Positions 49,501-62,800 of a stretch of 64,000 nt of DNA are shown piece by piece (position 1 is the first letter of the stretch; each line of letters opens with the position of its first letter). The notes below the pieces were generated by a model. The model did no database searches. It saw only the letters and a list, made by a program, of their open reading frames with translations, and had not been told where the DNA came from. The position numbers and the translations under genes were made by a program. The stretch is from positions 744,001 to 808,000 of the forward strand of contig CM067067.1 of the NCBI GenBank assembly GCA_033980235.1, in the 5' to 3' direction. This DNA is from Diadema setosum. Lineage: Eukaryota; Echinodermata; Echinoidea; Diadematoida; Diadematidae.

Positions 49501-52188
49501 AGGAAGCAGGAGCGATGCCGATCAAGGTAGATCGACCCCGAATACCAATGCCGAGCGAGCCCGACCAGGCTAAAAAAGCTTGATCGGGACTGATCGAGTT
49601 GATCTGATCGGCAGTGGGAACGTACCATAAGAGAGACACTGGTCTAGACACCAACGAGATAAAGACCGCAATGCTGGACAGACAAACTTGGAGTGCCATT
49701 GTGGATCGAGAACACCACTCGAATTAAGGAAGTAAGCATTCCGAAGGTTCGTTAATCCGAAAATAGAAAGAAGATGCGTTTTAATACACTTTCTGAATTA
49801 AGAGCCTTTTCTCGTTCTCGGATTAACGAACCTTCGGAATAACGAACCTTCAGAATGACAAACCTTGTTTTATTTTTGGGTTAACGAAAGACCGGAATAT
49901 GAACCTTACACATTTTCGGATTGATGAATCTTCGGAACTACGAACCGTATGTCGTTTTCGGATTAACGAGCACTCGGAAAATGAACTATATCCGAAAATA
50001 CAAGCTGGGATATCGATGGACTCTTCTACAGAACTCTAATCTCTCATAAACTCAGTTATGCGGATAGTATCCGCTTTATTTGGTCGTGAAATCGGAGTGG
50101 GACCAGAGTAACACCCACACAACTTCGACGTTGCAATCGAGCCGCATTATTACGGACTTGGAGTTTGTGAATGCAAATTCAAAATAATGAGGATTATTTC
50201 CAATGCGCGGTCAAAAGGTCACCGCTTCATGCACGCCATCTTCGGAGGAGAGTATGCAGTACAAATGACGATCATCGGCGTCTTTTCTCGGGCCCTCGTC
50301 ATGCTCGTGAAAAAAAAAAATAAAAGTTCGCATTTTTTTTCAGGGTTTCTGACAATGTCTGAATCTTTGACATGCATCTGACTCTCCTCACATAGCTGGC
50401 ATGTCGGGGACATTAGTACTGAACATTCTTTTAACGACTGGTTTAGTTGTGCGTTTCGAAAAGTGATGGGGCATTTTGACCTCATGTCGACTTTCTATTG
50501 GAAGAGGATTCTTTGGCAGAAAAGATCTTCTGACTGTAAATGACGCAAGAAGGATGCAAAGAGCTGCAAAGAGCTGGACTGAAGTGGGAAGAAAGACAAA
50601 CCTCTGCCTTAGCCATCGGTGATATCCCTTAACCCCCTGTGTGTAACCTTTATTTCCTTTCCATAGGTTCGTGTGAGAAATTCGTGCATATGTTGACTCA
50701 CTGGCACAGGAAGAGAAAGGCAAAATATTAGCCATCAAAGTGGACCGGTAGATCTCAAAAGATTTTCTTTCTCTCTCTCCCTTCCTTCTTCTTCCCCTTT
50801 TCCTTTTTTTTTCTTTTCCTTTCCCTATTTATTGACTTTATTGACTTTTACGACTAAAGTTAGTCTCAAAAGTGACAAAGATAATTAGCCCAGTCAAATT
50901 TTCCACAGAACAAATAGAGGCGCTGAGCAAGAAGCAGTCCTGATTCTCAATGCCGGTTTTAATTTCTCTTCTTCTGCAAGAAATATAACCCGTCTGTATA
51001 CAGTCAAAGATTATTCGATTACTGGGTCCCACAACTCTACCCCTTTCAGAGTAGCATCGTGGTCATGTTTGAACACGCTCATTATGAATGCGGCGCTGAG
51101 AGACCATTTGAGCTCACCGTCCCGTCGATGGAGGGGAAATCATTTTCAACTCTTGCAGCCAAACTATTGTATTATGATGCAAGAGAAGATCTGGACCACA
51201 GGGAAAGGTTTTATTTCATCATCTTATCTTCCCTAATTTGATATCGACTTATGGACGAGGAAACAATTTCCGTCTATAAATACCAAGCGCTCGTTGTTTT
51301 TGTTTCGGAACGCGTGCTGGTGATTGAGGACAGGATAGTGGCCGAGTTCAATTGAACACGAGAGCGCACTAAACTCAGTGCCGCTTTTGGCCTTAGATAT
51401 AACTCCATACAAGAGACAGGGTATGCGGTGGCCTGTCGTAACCTTGTTAAGTCGCAGAGCTGGAAAATGACGTGGCGTCTTCTTGCCATGTTTCACTGCA
51501 AAACTGCATCAACTTCGCTTCACCATCTGAATTATCCCGCACAGAGCTGAGGCACTTTAGATTTGAGTTACACGTAAATGAGCGTGTTGTCTAAAAGAGT
51601 CGGGAGGAAATTTGATACAACCAATCGCAAGATATTTTTGCATCTCAAAGCAGTATTGAAATGACTGTAGGTAAATTTCCCTAAACGCAGCATTTCTCCT
51701 GGAATGATGATATTGGAAACCATAGCTACAGTTCCATGCATCTATTGATTGGGATTTATTTTTCAACTTGGAGAATGATTCAACATACCGACATGATTTT
51801 ATGTGTTTTGTCTTGTGCCACGATTTCAGAATTCAGTTGTAGAAAACAGACGCGCAGGAATTACTTATCCAAAAAAATATATTTGAATTCATCAGTATTA
51901 AACAATGGTCTCAAATAAGAAAACATAAAGCGTAAAACATCAGAGAAGTATTTGACAAAGCAACTATACATTTATCCAATTCTCTATATTCTATGTTCTA
52001 ATTAGACAAAAGATAATTCCACTCAAGAAACATACCTTATGCCGCTTTCAGTGACTATTTAATCATCTGCTTTTCAGAATTTCTTGTTTATGTCATTGTC
52101 CAGTTGCCCAGCTAATTCTTTACTGTGTGCAATTTCATGGTTACCATGATTACTGTAACACCTGTTACCTGCACAATGATTATATATA

Positions 52189-52239
<51 letters not shown>

Positions 52240-55200
52240 CATATATTTCAGACTGTACACACAGTGTTGGTATGGAGAGACTCTCTGATGTCACTTTTCT
52301 AGTTTCTTGGTATGTCGCTTTTTTTTTTTTAAATTTGCTGTTTTTATACTGGACATATCTTTTTGATTTATGTTCATACATTTATAAATTTGGAGTGGAA
52401 ATAAAAGTTTGAAAATGAAATGGAGAGCATTAAATTTGATACACTAACAGATTGGTACTCCCTTTAATTTATGCAAGGTGTTATGTGCCACATATCATGA
52501 AAATCTAGCACATTCGCTTGAAGATTAGAATGAGATATACATTCTAGAGTTCAGAGAGACGTTTGTCGATTAGGTGGGATATGTAAACCCTCCTACAGGT
52601 CAAAATGAAATGAAGTTGACTGTTCAACTACTACGTGGGAGAACATGTGAGTATAACGATGTCTCCGTGATGTTTGGACTCATATTGATACTCTCGTCTG
52701 TATCGTCGATTTCAATAACGGTCAAATAAATAATGTCCACAGCTTCGTAAACATTCTGTTAGTGCAAATAATTTATTTCCACGAAAAGCCTTTACTGACA
52801 AATTGTGAATTGTAATGAACATGATTTTGCAGATGCGACATATGTATTCAATAGAAACTTGCTTATTTCTGCTCAACACTCATCAAATCTTTAATTTTTG
52901 AAGGTTCGCTGATTAGAAAACGAAATAAGGTTAGATTTTGAAGGCTGAACTTCAGGGATAAGGAACCTTATTTCATTTTCGGATGAATGTACCTTCTGGA
53001 AAACGAATTTTGGAATTACGCCATAGATTATGGCGTAATTACCCATTTAGGATACATGGGGAATAAAAACGTCTCGTCCAAGGACGTAAGCACTGGATGG
53101 GAATCGAACTCGTGTCCTCCGATTGGTAGTCGGGAGTCTTATCCACTATGTCGCAGGACTCACAATCACATGTGTAAAATTGTCGTGCGCTCTGCATGTG
53201 ATTATGTCCGATTCCTCGCTCGTTCTCCTCTCACGCAGATGCAGACGCACCCTCCCACACACACACAGACAAACAAACACACAATGACGTACATACACAT
53301 ACACACACATTCACAAAAATAATCGTAAAAAATTAATACAGGTTTCGTAAGTTTAAAAAGGTTTCTTAACCTGAAAAGATAGGGACAAAATAGAGGCGCT
53401 TTAGAGGTAGTGACAAGTAAATTGCTGATAATGCAGTCTACAGAGACCACGGAGAGGACAAACCGAGGTAAATTGATTGCAAACAGTCCCTGTATAGACA
53501 ATGAATAATGCAGCGCGATACACTGATTTCGAGAAATGAGAGACGTCCATCATGTAGCCTACTGTAATTTTGTCTTGTGACTGTCTTCTATATCAGACAA
53601 ATGAGAAATTGAAACGTTTTCGAATTCCTCTAGGTGAATTCATTAACCTTGTTTAACAAATAAAAAATGCTACGGCGAGATGATGAAATGTTAATGCATA
53701 TAGCCACGTTTTTGAGTGTTAAACTTTTCATAGCGTCTCGCGACGAGTGAAATTAGTTTGCTTGAGTTGCTCCCATGATTCGTCGATTCGCTAGCAGCTG
53801 GTTGCGTCTTGATTTGTGCCTTGATTCGAACAAGTTATGACTTGCAATTACGGGCATCTTACACATTGACCTCAGAAATATTGCATGAATTTCGGTGAAG
53901 CTGACCAGTAATGTCCACTAGTAGCTACTACATAATGCATTATTACGCTGATTTGCTTTTGTCCGAATTGCCCGAAGGCGCCAAGTTGACATATTGTGCT
54001 TCTTCTTTCTTTTTTTTTTTTTATCACAACTTGGTATATAGCAAGCATTCCTAACCAGGAAGTTCTCATCAGTCTTAGATAGCATATAAGGTTCTCATAT
54101 TCCTGAACATTTTCACTATAAAACTTAATATCATTGTTCAAAGAGGTTAAACATGACAAGCCTTATTCTCGTAAGCGCGTTGTTAACGTGGGGGGGGGGG
54201 GGGTGATGACAGAGAGATCGGGTAACGTGAACATGGTGTTAGAGACCCTTTATGCTAATATGTACGTTTTAATGAAATGGTTGTTTTGCATTGCTCTCTG
54301 TCCACCTGTCCTTTATTCTTAAATGATCTAAGAAGTGGTAAAACAGACCTATATAAAAAGTTTAACAGCTATCATCAATATAGAATGTTACTATAAAACT
54401 GTGCATGCGTGTAAAGCATTCGGTCAAAACTCCCTCGAACATTCAAGATTGTCACGGCAATAACCATTAAAGACATATTATGTGAATATGCAGAGAACGT
54501 AAGGAGGCGATTATCGTTCTCTCTGCTGCTTAGTGAGAAATAACGCACAAGAATTGATTAAACACCAACATTTGACGAAACACAAGTATCACATGACATC
54601 AATGTATTCACGTAACAGTAACTCCAGACAAAGGCATGAGGATAGGGTTTTCACGAATAACTGCAACATTGCCGCCACCAAACAGAACATTAACGTCTTA
54701 ACAATGCAAAGTAACAACGCATTTATGAGGAACTGCCAGAGATACTTGTCATGTGTCTGTTTTGCTGCATGTATATAATACAGATAACCAAGGGAAAGCA
54801 AGATGAAGTAGAGAACACAACTGATATGTTGATGAATTTGTCTGTCCTGTACTTACCTAGCCAGTCCATGACCACCTTCTCCAACTCCGTGCACGCCGGA
54901 CTCGATGCCTGTAATAAACCGCATTTTTCTATGTCAACCTTTACTCGACGATACGTTTATAGTAACTAGAGAGGTTGATGATTGACCATGGACTTACTTT
55001 ACATGGACATTCGTCGCTAGTTGATTAATTCATGCACCAGTTTCTGTCAAAAGCGTCACAATATAATTTTAAGCATACTTTCCTGCTTTGATCTCATCAT
55101 TACCGCCGACAGAATGCCTGGAAAGAAACAAGTTTGCATGTAGCTCAGAAAACTACATGCGCAGAAGATGATAACTTTCTCTTAAATCACAAATAAGGCA

Positions 55201-58200
55201 TGTGCAGTTGAAGTGTAAATTTGGAAATTATCCCTCAACCACTCTCAATTGCGAAATACACGTACTTTATAAGAGAAAGCAAATATCTTGTTGTGATTTG
55301 ATATGTAATTTTCCCATTTTTCGCACATTGTTCAGAATAGAGTAACGGTAGACGACATGTATGTCTAAACATTAAGCAACATTACATGTATGTCCACATG
55401 CAAGTGCACATTTTATCAATAACTAATTTTGTAACACAAAATTTATAATGTTTGGAGGTTTGGTATTTATTCGAAGGCATTTGAGCCTGAAAAGGCACCT
55501 CAGCCAATCAGGCGTTTTCACATCAGCCCGATGCTTCGAAATAGCGCGCTATTTTCTGACTTGGGAAATTTTCCCGAAAGCGAAATAGCGCGCTATTTGA
55601 TAATGTGAACACAAATTAGCCCGCTAATTGTATCGATCTGATCGAGAGAATTTCTTGACTCCAACTCGGGAAATTTCTGAAATAGCGGGATAGTAGCGCG
55701 CTATTTGATAATGTGAAAACGACTCGAGAAATTAGCGCGATGAATCCCATCATGCCTTGCGTGTGCGACCCGATCGATCGAGGCAAACTGCACACAAATC
55801 ATGGGGAATTTTTGAGAGGGCACACACATTACTGATGCTGTTTGCACATACTCAGCTGTCGAATTAGCTCGAAAAAAATGCGGACTAATTCTCTTCGGGC
55901 TGATGTGAATAGGCGTTTTCACATCAGCCCGATGTTTCGAAATAGCGCGCTATTTTCTGACTTGGGAAATTTTCCCGATAGCGAAATAGCGCGCTATTTG
56001 ATAATGTGAACACAAATTAGCGCGCTAATTGTATCGCTCTGATGGAGAAAATTTCTCGACTCCAACTCGGGAAATTTCTGAAATAGCGGGATAGTAGCGC
56101 GCTATTTGATAATGTGAAAACGACTCGAGAAATTAGCGCGATGAATCCCATCATGCCTAGCGTGTGTGACCCGATCGATCGAGACACACTGCACACAAAT
56201 CATGAGGAATTTTTGAGAGGGCACACACATTACTGATGCTGTTTGCACATACTCAGCTATCAAATTAGCTATTTTAAAATTTCTAACTATTCGGGCTACC
56301 CCCTCTTCGGGCTGATGTGAATAAGAAATGAAATAGCGCTCTAATTCGCAATCGCGGAAAATATTTCGAGCTTGGATTTTTATCGGGCTGATGTGAAAAC
56401 GCCTATTGTCCAAACATTTGAATGTACTCATTAAGATGCACATGATCAGGTGGCGGTGGTGATGATGGGATCAAAGAAAGACATCTGTTAACAGTCCATA
56501 TGTGTATTAACTCCATGGATTGATCAACGACAACAATCAAAGGTAATGACAGTTTTATCCATGTCTTTAGACATTTCGGTAATAAGTTTCCTGGTTACTG
56601 TTGTATTATGACTGACATGTCTAGTGTTTTCTTGCTGTATATTTCTCAAGCTTGTACAAATTCTGTATAGGATTGACAAAATAACTCCAAAGAAAACACA
56701 AATGAGCAAGAATTTGCCATGAATTTATACAGTTTCAAAAGAAGTTGGTTGAAGGAGTAGGAGACAAGGCCGGAGCAAAAGTTATGTCACCGAATAAAAT
56801 AAAGTATCATAAAATATGAGATGAGAAGAGTTCGACAGACGTGAGCAGTTATTGATGCCGCTGGAGCTCACAAGAGGCAAGATTTCTCTACGATTCATTA
56901 GTTATTCATCAGGTTTATTCTTTCCATAACCCTCAGCCATCCATCTCCACGTCACACGGGCACGTTCGTCGTTAATTATCTTGGAACAGGGTTTGAGATA
57001 TACCTTTCTGTGTCAGCATTAGTCACTTGGCGGGATAACTGACCTTTTTACCAAATAGCACCTGTCAGGGAGGGTAAAAACCTTGGAGCCATAAGAATTT
57101 GACATGCTCTTTGAGAGAACAGTTTCCTTTCGCTATTTTCCGGGGTACCGTGAGAAGTTCTTTCCAGAATAATGATGTGTGTAATGATGTACGCGTAAAA
57201 ATCTATATTAGCTTTCCTTTTAGGTAATAAAAGTTGAAACAAACGCCTGTACGGAGTTCGTTATGGACTTTTAATAACAAGTGTAACGCGTGCGGATTCT
57301 GGCAAAGGATTTCCTTCTTGTGAAGGATGTGACCAAGGTACGCGATACCCTCTGCTCTAGATTAGCTGATAGAGGACTGAAATAATAAATTGGAAGTCTA
57401 AGACACTGATTTCATTTGAGAATGGCATATTTGTATCATGTATTTCACTATGGAAGAGGGGAAGGGAAGACAAATCCGATAGACATTAAAGGGAAATCCA
57501 GTCCAATTATAAGTTAGTCTCATTAAAAAGAATAAACAATCTTACGAGTTCAACGGTAAAAATTTGACTGAAATCGGATGAAAAAATAAAGAAGTCATGA
57601 CATTTTGAAGTTTTGCTAATTTCTGCAAAACAGTTCTTTTACAGTGGATACGAATGTGCAAATTAGTGAGCTAACCATGTTATAACCTCACAATTTTCCA
57701 TTGATCCCGCTGTAATAAAAAATGACGAAATTCAATGTTTTTGTCATTGAAGTCTGAAAAATGACGTTATTCCTGGTTGAATAACTTCAGAATGGTAATC
57801 GGTTGGATATACTAGGAATTGAGCCTCGGGCATAATTGCGTTTGAACGAAAAACTGAAAATTTCGTAATTGTACGTACAAACTATGGCAAGTTGTGAGGG
57901 TATATGACATGCTTATTTTGCCATTTGCATGTTCAAGAACTGTTTCCTGAAAAATTAGCGAAACTTCAAAAAAGCCATAACTTCCCTATTTTTCACCCGA
58001 TTTCGATCAAAATTTAATCGTTGAATTTGTAATATTTTACTCTTTCTTATTAGACTAACTAATGTTTGGACTGGAGTTGCATCTACACCAGCTAAGGTTC
58101 CATAATTTCAGGAGCAAATCCAACTTTGGCTGACATAGACAAAGGTCCTTCATGCTCTGGCTGCTTTGTATATACTTATGATGTTTTAGTATGTTTCAGT

Positions 58201-59809
58201 TTAAAAATAGTGATAATAAAAAATGTCAATGTCCTATGTTTCAAATCAATTGGTCATGTTTCTTAATATGCTAAGGAAGTTATGATTTATCAAATTAAAT
58301 ATTGTATGCATAACGATAATTGAAATAATGGCAAGGTTACAGAGATAACAGACTATGAATTCAGGTCTTTTCTGAACTGTACTGTTTGAGTACATTGACA
58401 AGCTTGAGACAGTCATTGTTGCACACTTAAAGCAACGTATCTAAAATACTAGAAGTGATAATTTCGATGTGAACAAGTCTGAATACGTAAATGACGTCAT
58501 GCTGTAAATATGAATTCGAGTTTATTATCATCTATTTCAAGCAATTCTATTTCTTCTAAAGAACCCAAGTTGATTCCCTTAAAAATCTTCATATTCGAGA
58601 GAAAATCGGTAGATTTTGGACGTGCGCCGAGAAGGTTAGAGAAATCATGAAAATCAATCATGTTTTCTTCACTGTACTACCCCGTTTAAAGATAAATTAC
58701 TCAGCATGACAAGTCATCCTGACTCTCGGGGAAATTTAGCTTTTATCCAATTGTTTAAAACCACCTTACATAATCAGTGATAATGCCTTTTTTGGTACAA
58801 GACTAATAACGAAAGGAGCATACTGGTGAATCTCTAACACATTGTCGAGGCTTTACTCGAGAGAAAAAAAAATCGTACACATTGCATTTCTGTATCTTTT
58901 GGGGGCTTTACAAAATTCATAGCAAACAACGATTAATGAAAATGTAAAATTCAACTCGATTCAGTTTGATTCAATTCTATCTTTTAAACAAAAGATAAAA
59001 TGATATATTTATATTATTTTGTATATAAGAAAATCACAAAGGATTTGAATACACAATGGTTGACTGTATAATGAAAATTTGACTTAACAACTTTAAAGCA
59101 TCTTTACGTAGTTTCAAATCAAACTTGTTATATACATTATCCATTTTCTGAGGAAAAATGAGGGTCCACTAAAAAGCAGTGCTTGTATACTGTGGACAAC
59201 TCATGCAACCGACGTAAAAAACGACTTTTTAAAGGGAAAATATGGGTAATTCAAAACAGTAAGAACCTTGTAGAACAAACAAAGCAGGAAAAAATAAAAA
59301 CACAAACACAAAAGCACGGCAACACAGCATGATTGTAAAGAAAGGTCAACAGATGCTTTACTTAACACAAGCAAGATAATTAAGTTAACAACAAAATGTC
59401 GTACATTGTGGTGTAACTTTTAGTGATCTGTTGGCCTTCCTCTAAGTGCATCCACTTGCTTATCTTCTTATTTCTTCTTGATGTTTTTAATTCATGAGCG
59501 CAAATAAATCATCAGCGCAAAAAGTTGAATACGTACCCAGGTAAAGCCCAAGTTACCAATCGCGTCAGCCAACATATCTCCAAGCATGGACGGATATGAC
59601 GTCAGAGCAGGGAAGTAAGCGTGCATGTGAGGACTCTGCCAATGAGTGATCTGGATGGGTGTGGAGAGCAAGCAAACACTGAAGATGATGACTCTGTAGG
59701 CTGGCTTATACACAAATAAATATTCGCAGATTAACAAATAAATTGATGTATATATATATATACATATACATATACATATATATATATATACACATAAAAT
59801 ATATATGTA

Positions 59810-59851
<42 letters not shown>

Positions 59852-62800
59852 TATACATATTATATACATATATTGTATATACATTGTATATACAATATAT
59901 TGTATATATTGTATATACATACAATATATATTATATTATATACATATTATATACATATTATATACATATAATATATATGTGTATGTGCTAAAGTATACTT
60001 TAGCTCTTGTATATTATATTCATATAATGCTACGATATTTCTCCGATCATACGTCTATTGCCCTGTTCCTTCTCGCGTCACTTTTTCTCACTTTCTCGAC
60101 GCACTTCTTACGAGATCGCTGTCTCTGTAGAACGTTTTTGTCTGTTCTGTTCTTTTCTATTATGTTAGCTTTGCCTCATTTTGTCTCGTCTCATAGTCAA
60201 CTCTCCATTGTATTGTTACTCCTACTCCAGTCTCATTTCATGTTTATTTGTTTGTATATCTGTCTGCTTTTGTTGATCTATCTTTCTAGTAGGCTTCCAG
60301 ACTATTACTTTTTTTCTTAACTGATGTTTTTCCTCTGAGGGGCCCACAATCTACAAGCTTTGTCTTCTTAGTGGGTCCCTCCATTTTTCGAATTTTGCAT
60401 ACTGTATAATTACTTCTAATCACTTGAGTTATATGATAGTGTATAATTATTATAAGGTGGTACAATCATTGTGCATACACTCTCTCATGTTATACTTTAC
60501 GCACCTTAATTGCTGTTATCAAAAAAGTGATATTCATATCTTTTTTGTCGAAAAATGAAATAAAACATTGAATTGAATTGAATATATATGACCCACTACA
60601 GCAAAAGGATCCGAAAGTCGAGGGAGATCGATTTTCTGAAACATGATATCATTCTCTTACTCTTCCACTTTCATTTCATATGTAACATGACTCATAAAAG
60701 TACTCGGTTGCGGAGATATCAATAACGTTATGAGAGCATGTTGAGTGGTCTAGGAAATCAGTGTTTCGAGAACACCGCCCTCAAAGTTTTTTTTTTTTTT
60801 TTTTCCGACGCAATTGTGATCAAGGGGAGGAAAGACAGTTTCCACCTCTTGACAATAGAAGGTTTGCTCCTAGCAACCTTCGTGATGTTCATTCAAGCTT
60901 AGCGTCAGTGGTCTGCGCACATTGTTTACATCATCATCAGAAATTAAGTTTTTGGTTTTTTTTTTTTTAACTGAGGCTGCAAAAAAAAAAAAAATAACGA
61001 GCGTTGTACATTTTTGTAACAAACTTATCAAGAAAGTAGCTAATGTAGTTAATTTGTCCTATGGACAATGCCAGAATAACGGCACGTCTCCCGGGTGGGT
61101 GGTGAAGGATTTCTGGTCTGCCGTACTGGCCACTGCAAGATGGAAGTTAGAAGTTCAGTGTCGCCAGCACAGTGTGCTGCTACTCGAAAGCGATAGCTCG
61201 CATTTTGGAGTTGGCATTCCTATCATGGTCTTCATTTCGATGTCTAGGCTGCTACACCTCTAGGCGTCGTTCCTGCCATAGGCAGCCAAAGTAATTGTAG
61301 CACCTCTTATGGGATTCAGAGCCCCGATACCACAGGAAATTAGCTCGGTAATGTGCTGGAACGCCCGGCAGTACTTAAGGCTAAAGAAAGAAGGAAAGGT
61401 GACTCGTAGGCTGATAGTGATTGGGGTCAATTACCATTTTGTCTCTCAGAATACACCGTCGAAATCTCGTCAAAAATAGTAACAGTGTCCCATAAATGGA
61501 AACCCGTGGTGATCACTAGGCTGACAAAGCTAGAACAGGGTTCACTTCTTAGAGGACCTCCTGTCTATATGTCTATCATTCTCCTGATAAGTTTTCCTCA
61601 CATCTTCCACTTTGTTTAAATTCGTAAACTTGCATTCATCTCTCCTCTCTCGGCTATGTTTATCTTCCATTTCTCGGATTAGCCAGTTTTTCTGCTTCTT
61701 TTTCTATATCTTTTCTTCTACTTGTTTCATCCCAAAGTTTTCCCATCCTTTTCCTTATTATTCTATACTGTTCTGCTGCAGATTTGTGATTCATGGATAT
61801 ATGAAGAATAAAATTTCAAAAATTCAAAATCAAAATTCAGAATGAAATTAAAAATTCATTGGAAAATTCAAATAAACGTATACATGTTTTGATTCTTGGC
61901 TAACATGTGCATGAATAAAATTCTAATGTTCGACTTAATAATAAATTTGATTTTTTTTTAAATGGCTCTTTTTGCGTGTCAGTGGACTTTAAAACCATTG
62001 CACCTCCGTTCGTTGTCTGTAAATATTTCGTACTTTATGTTTATATCTTCTGGTGGAATACTCACAAACCAATCTTCCAGATTACATAAAGAATAGTACA
62101 GTGGACACACGCCACTGGCAACGATACAACCTTAATCTTAGTGATATTCTTGCATATCCTCTGCTTATCCGCAGAACATCATTTAGAACAAAAAGTACGG
62201 AGAGAAACGAATTATTTTTAGATATTATTGTTGGGTAAACCGCATTTGGTCATGTGATTATCAAAGTTTTCTTCTGTTCTCTTGGGACCAATCTGCCGAA
62301 TGATGCTGTGTTTGAAGCAATCTTGGCTTCAATAATCGTTAGCAGAGTGAGATTGAATCAATTTGAATGACGTCATGGAGACTGATATAATGATTTTTTT
62401 GTCTGCACTTTTTCCTTTGCTGCCTTTCAGATTTTCGACTTCTAAATTGAAAGCGAATGACATAAATGAAGTGATATCGTTCAAATTGGTATAGATTTCT
62501 GAATTGTCTGATGTTGGGCGCGCAATGTGATATATGCATGTGCGCAAGAATATGACAAGTCTGTTATGTGTGTCTGCAACCTGGGCGGAAACCTTTTCCC
62601 TCCAATTGAGTAGAAAGGAAAGGGTAAAGGTAACTTTCCATCATCTAGAAAAATGGCGGCAAGAATTTTCCAAAAATAACAAACACTAGATTAAATTCTG
62701 TCGTCACTTTTAAGAGGAAAACAGGCTTTAAATGCTACCACAAGTTTAGCATTATTCTTTTGCATCGACATCCTTCTTTCCCAGCCATGCTATGTTGAGG

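Larger units (their letters stand above)
45632..49622. mobile_element. 4 kb TIR element with GATC/GATCGA arrays, inserted into the LINE ORF
   Basis: Ends CCGTTCCCACTGCCGATCAG / CTGATCGGCAGTGGGAACG with over 30 bp of near-perfect inversion (continuing ATCAACTCGATC), flanked by TACC (45628-45631, 49623-49626). Subterminal zones (45,650-45,710 and 46,655-46,910 left; 49,165-49,610 right) are dense in CGATC, TCGATC and ACCGATC. It contains a LINE copy and another TIR element. No transposase of its own seen. Superfamily unknown; a 4-bp target is used by several. Confidence 0.75.

Noticed and set aside
53202..53501. Cys/Val-rich minus-strand ORF
   Set aside because: Arises from the CA-rich stretch; no splice context or family resemblance.
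55701..56443. Two similar ORFs that could be a duplicated gene
   Set aside because: The similarity comes from the duplicated MITE unit; the frames are incidental.
59706..59991. Tyr/Ile-rich membrane-like ORFs on both strands
   Set aside because: Simple TA-rich repeat read in frame.
60922..61263. 113-residue ORF as a gene
   Set aside because: Starts in homopolymer tracts, has no splice context and no recognisable domain; kept only as an unexplained block.
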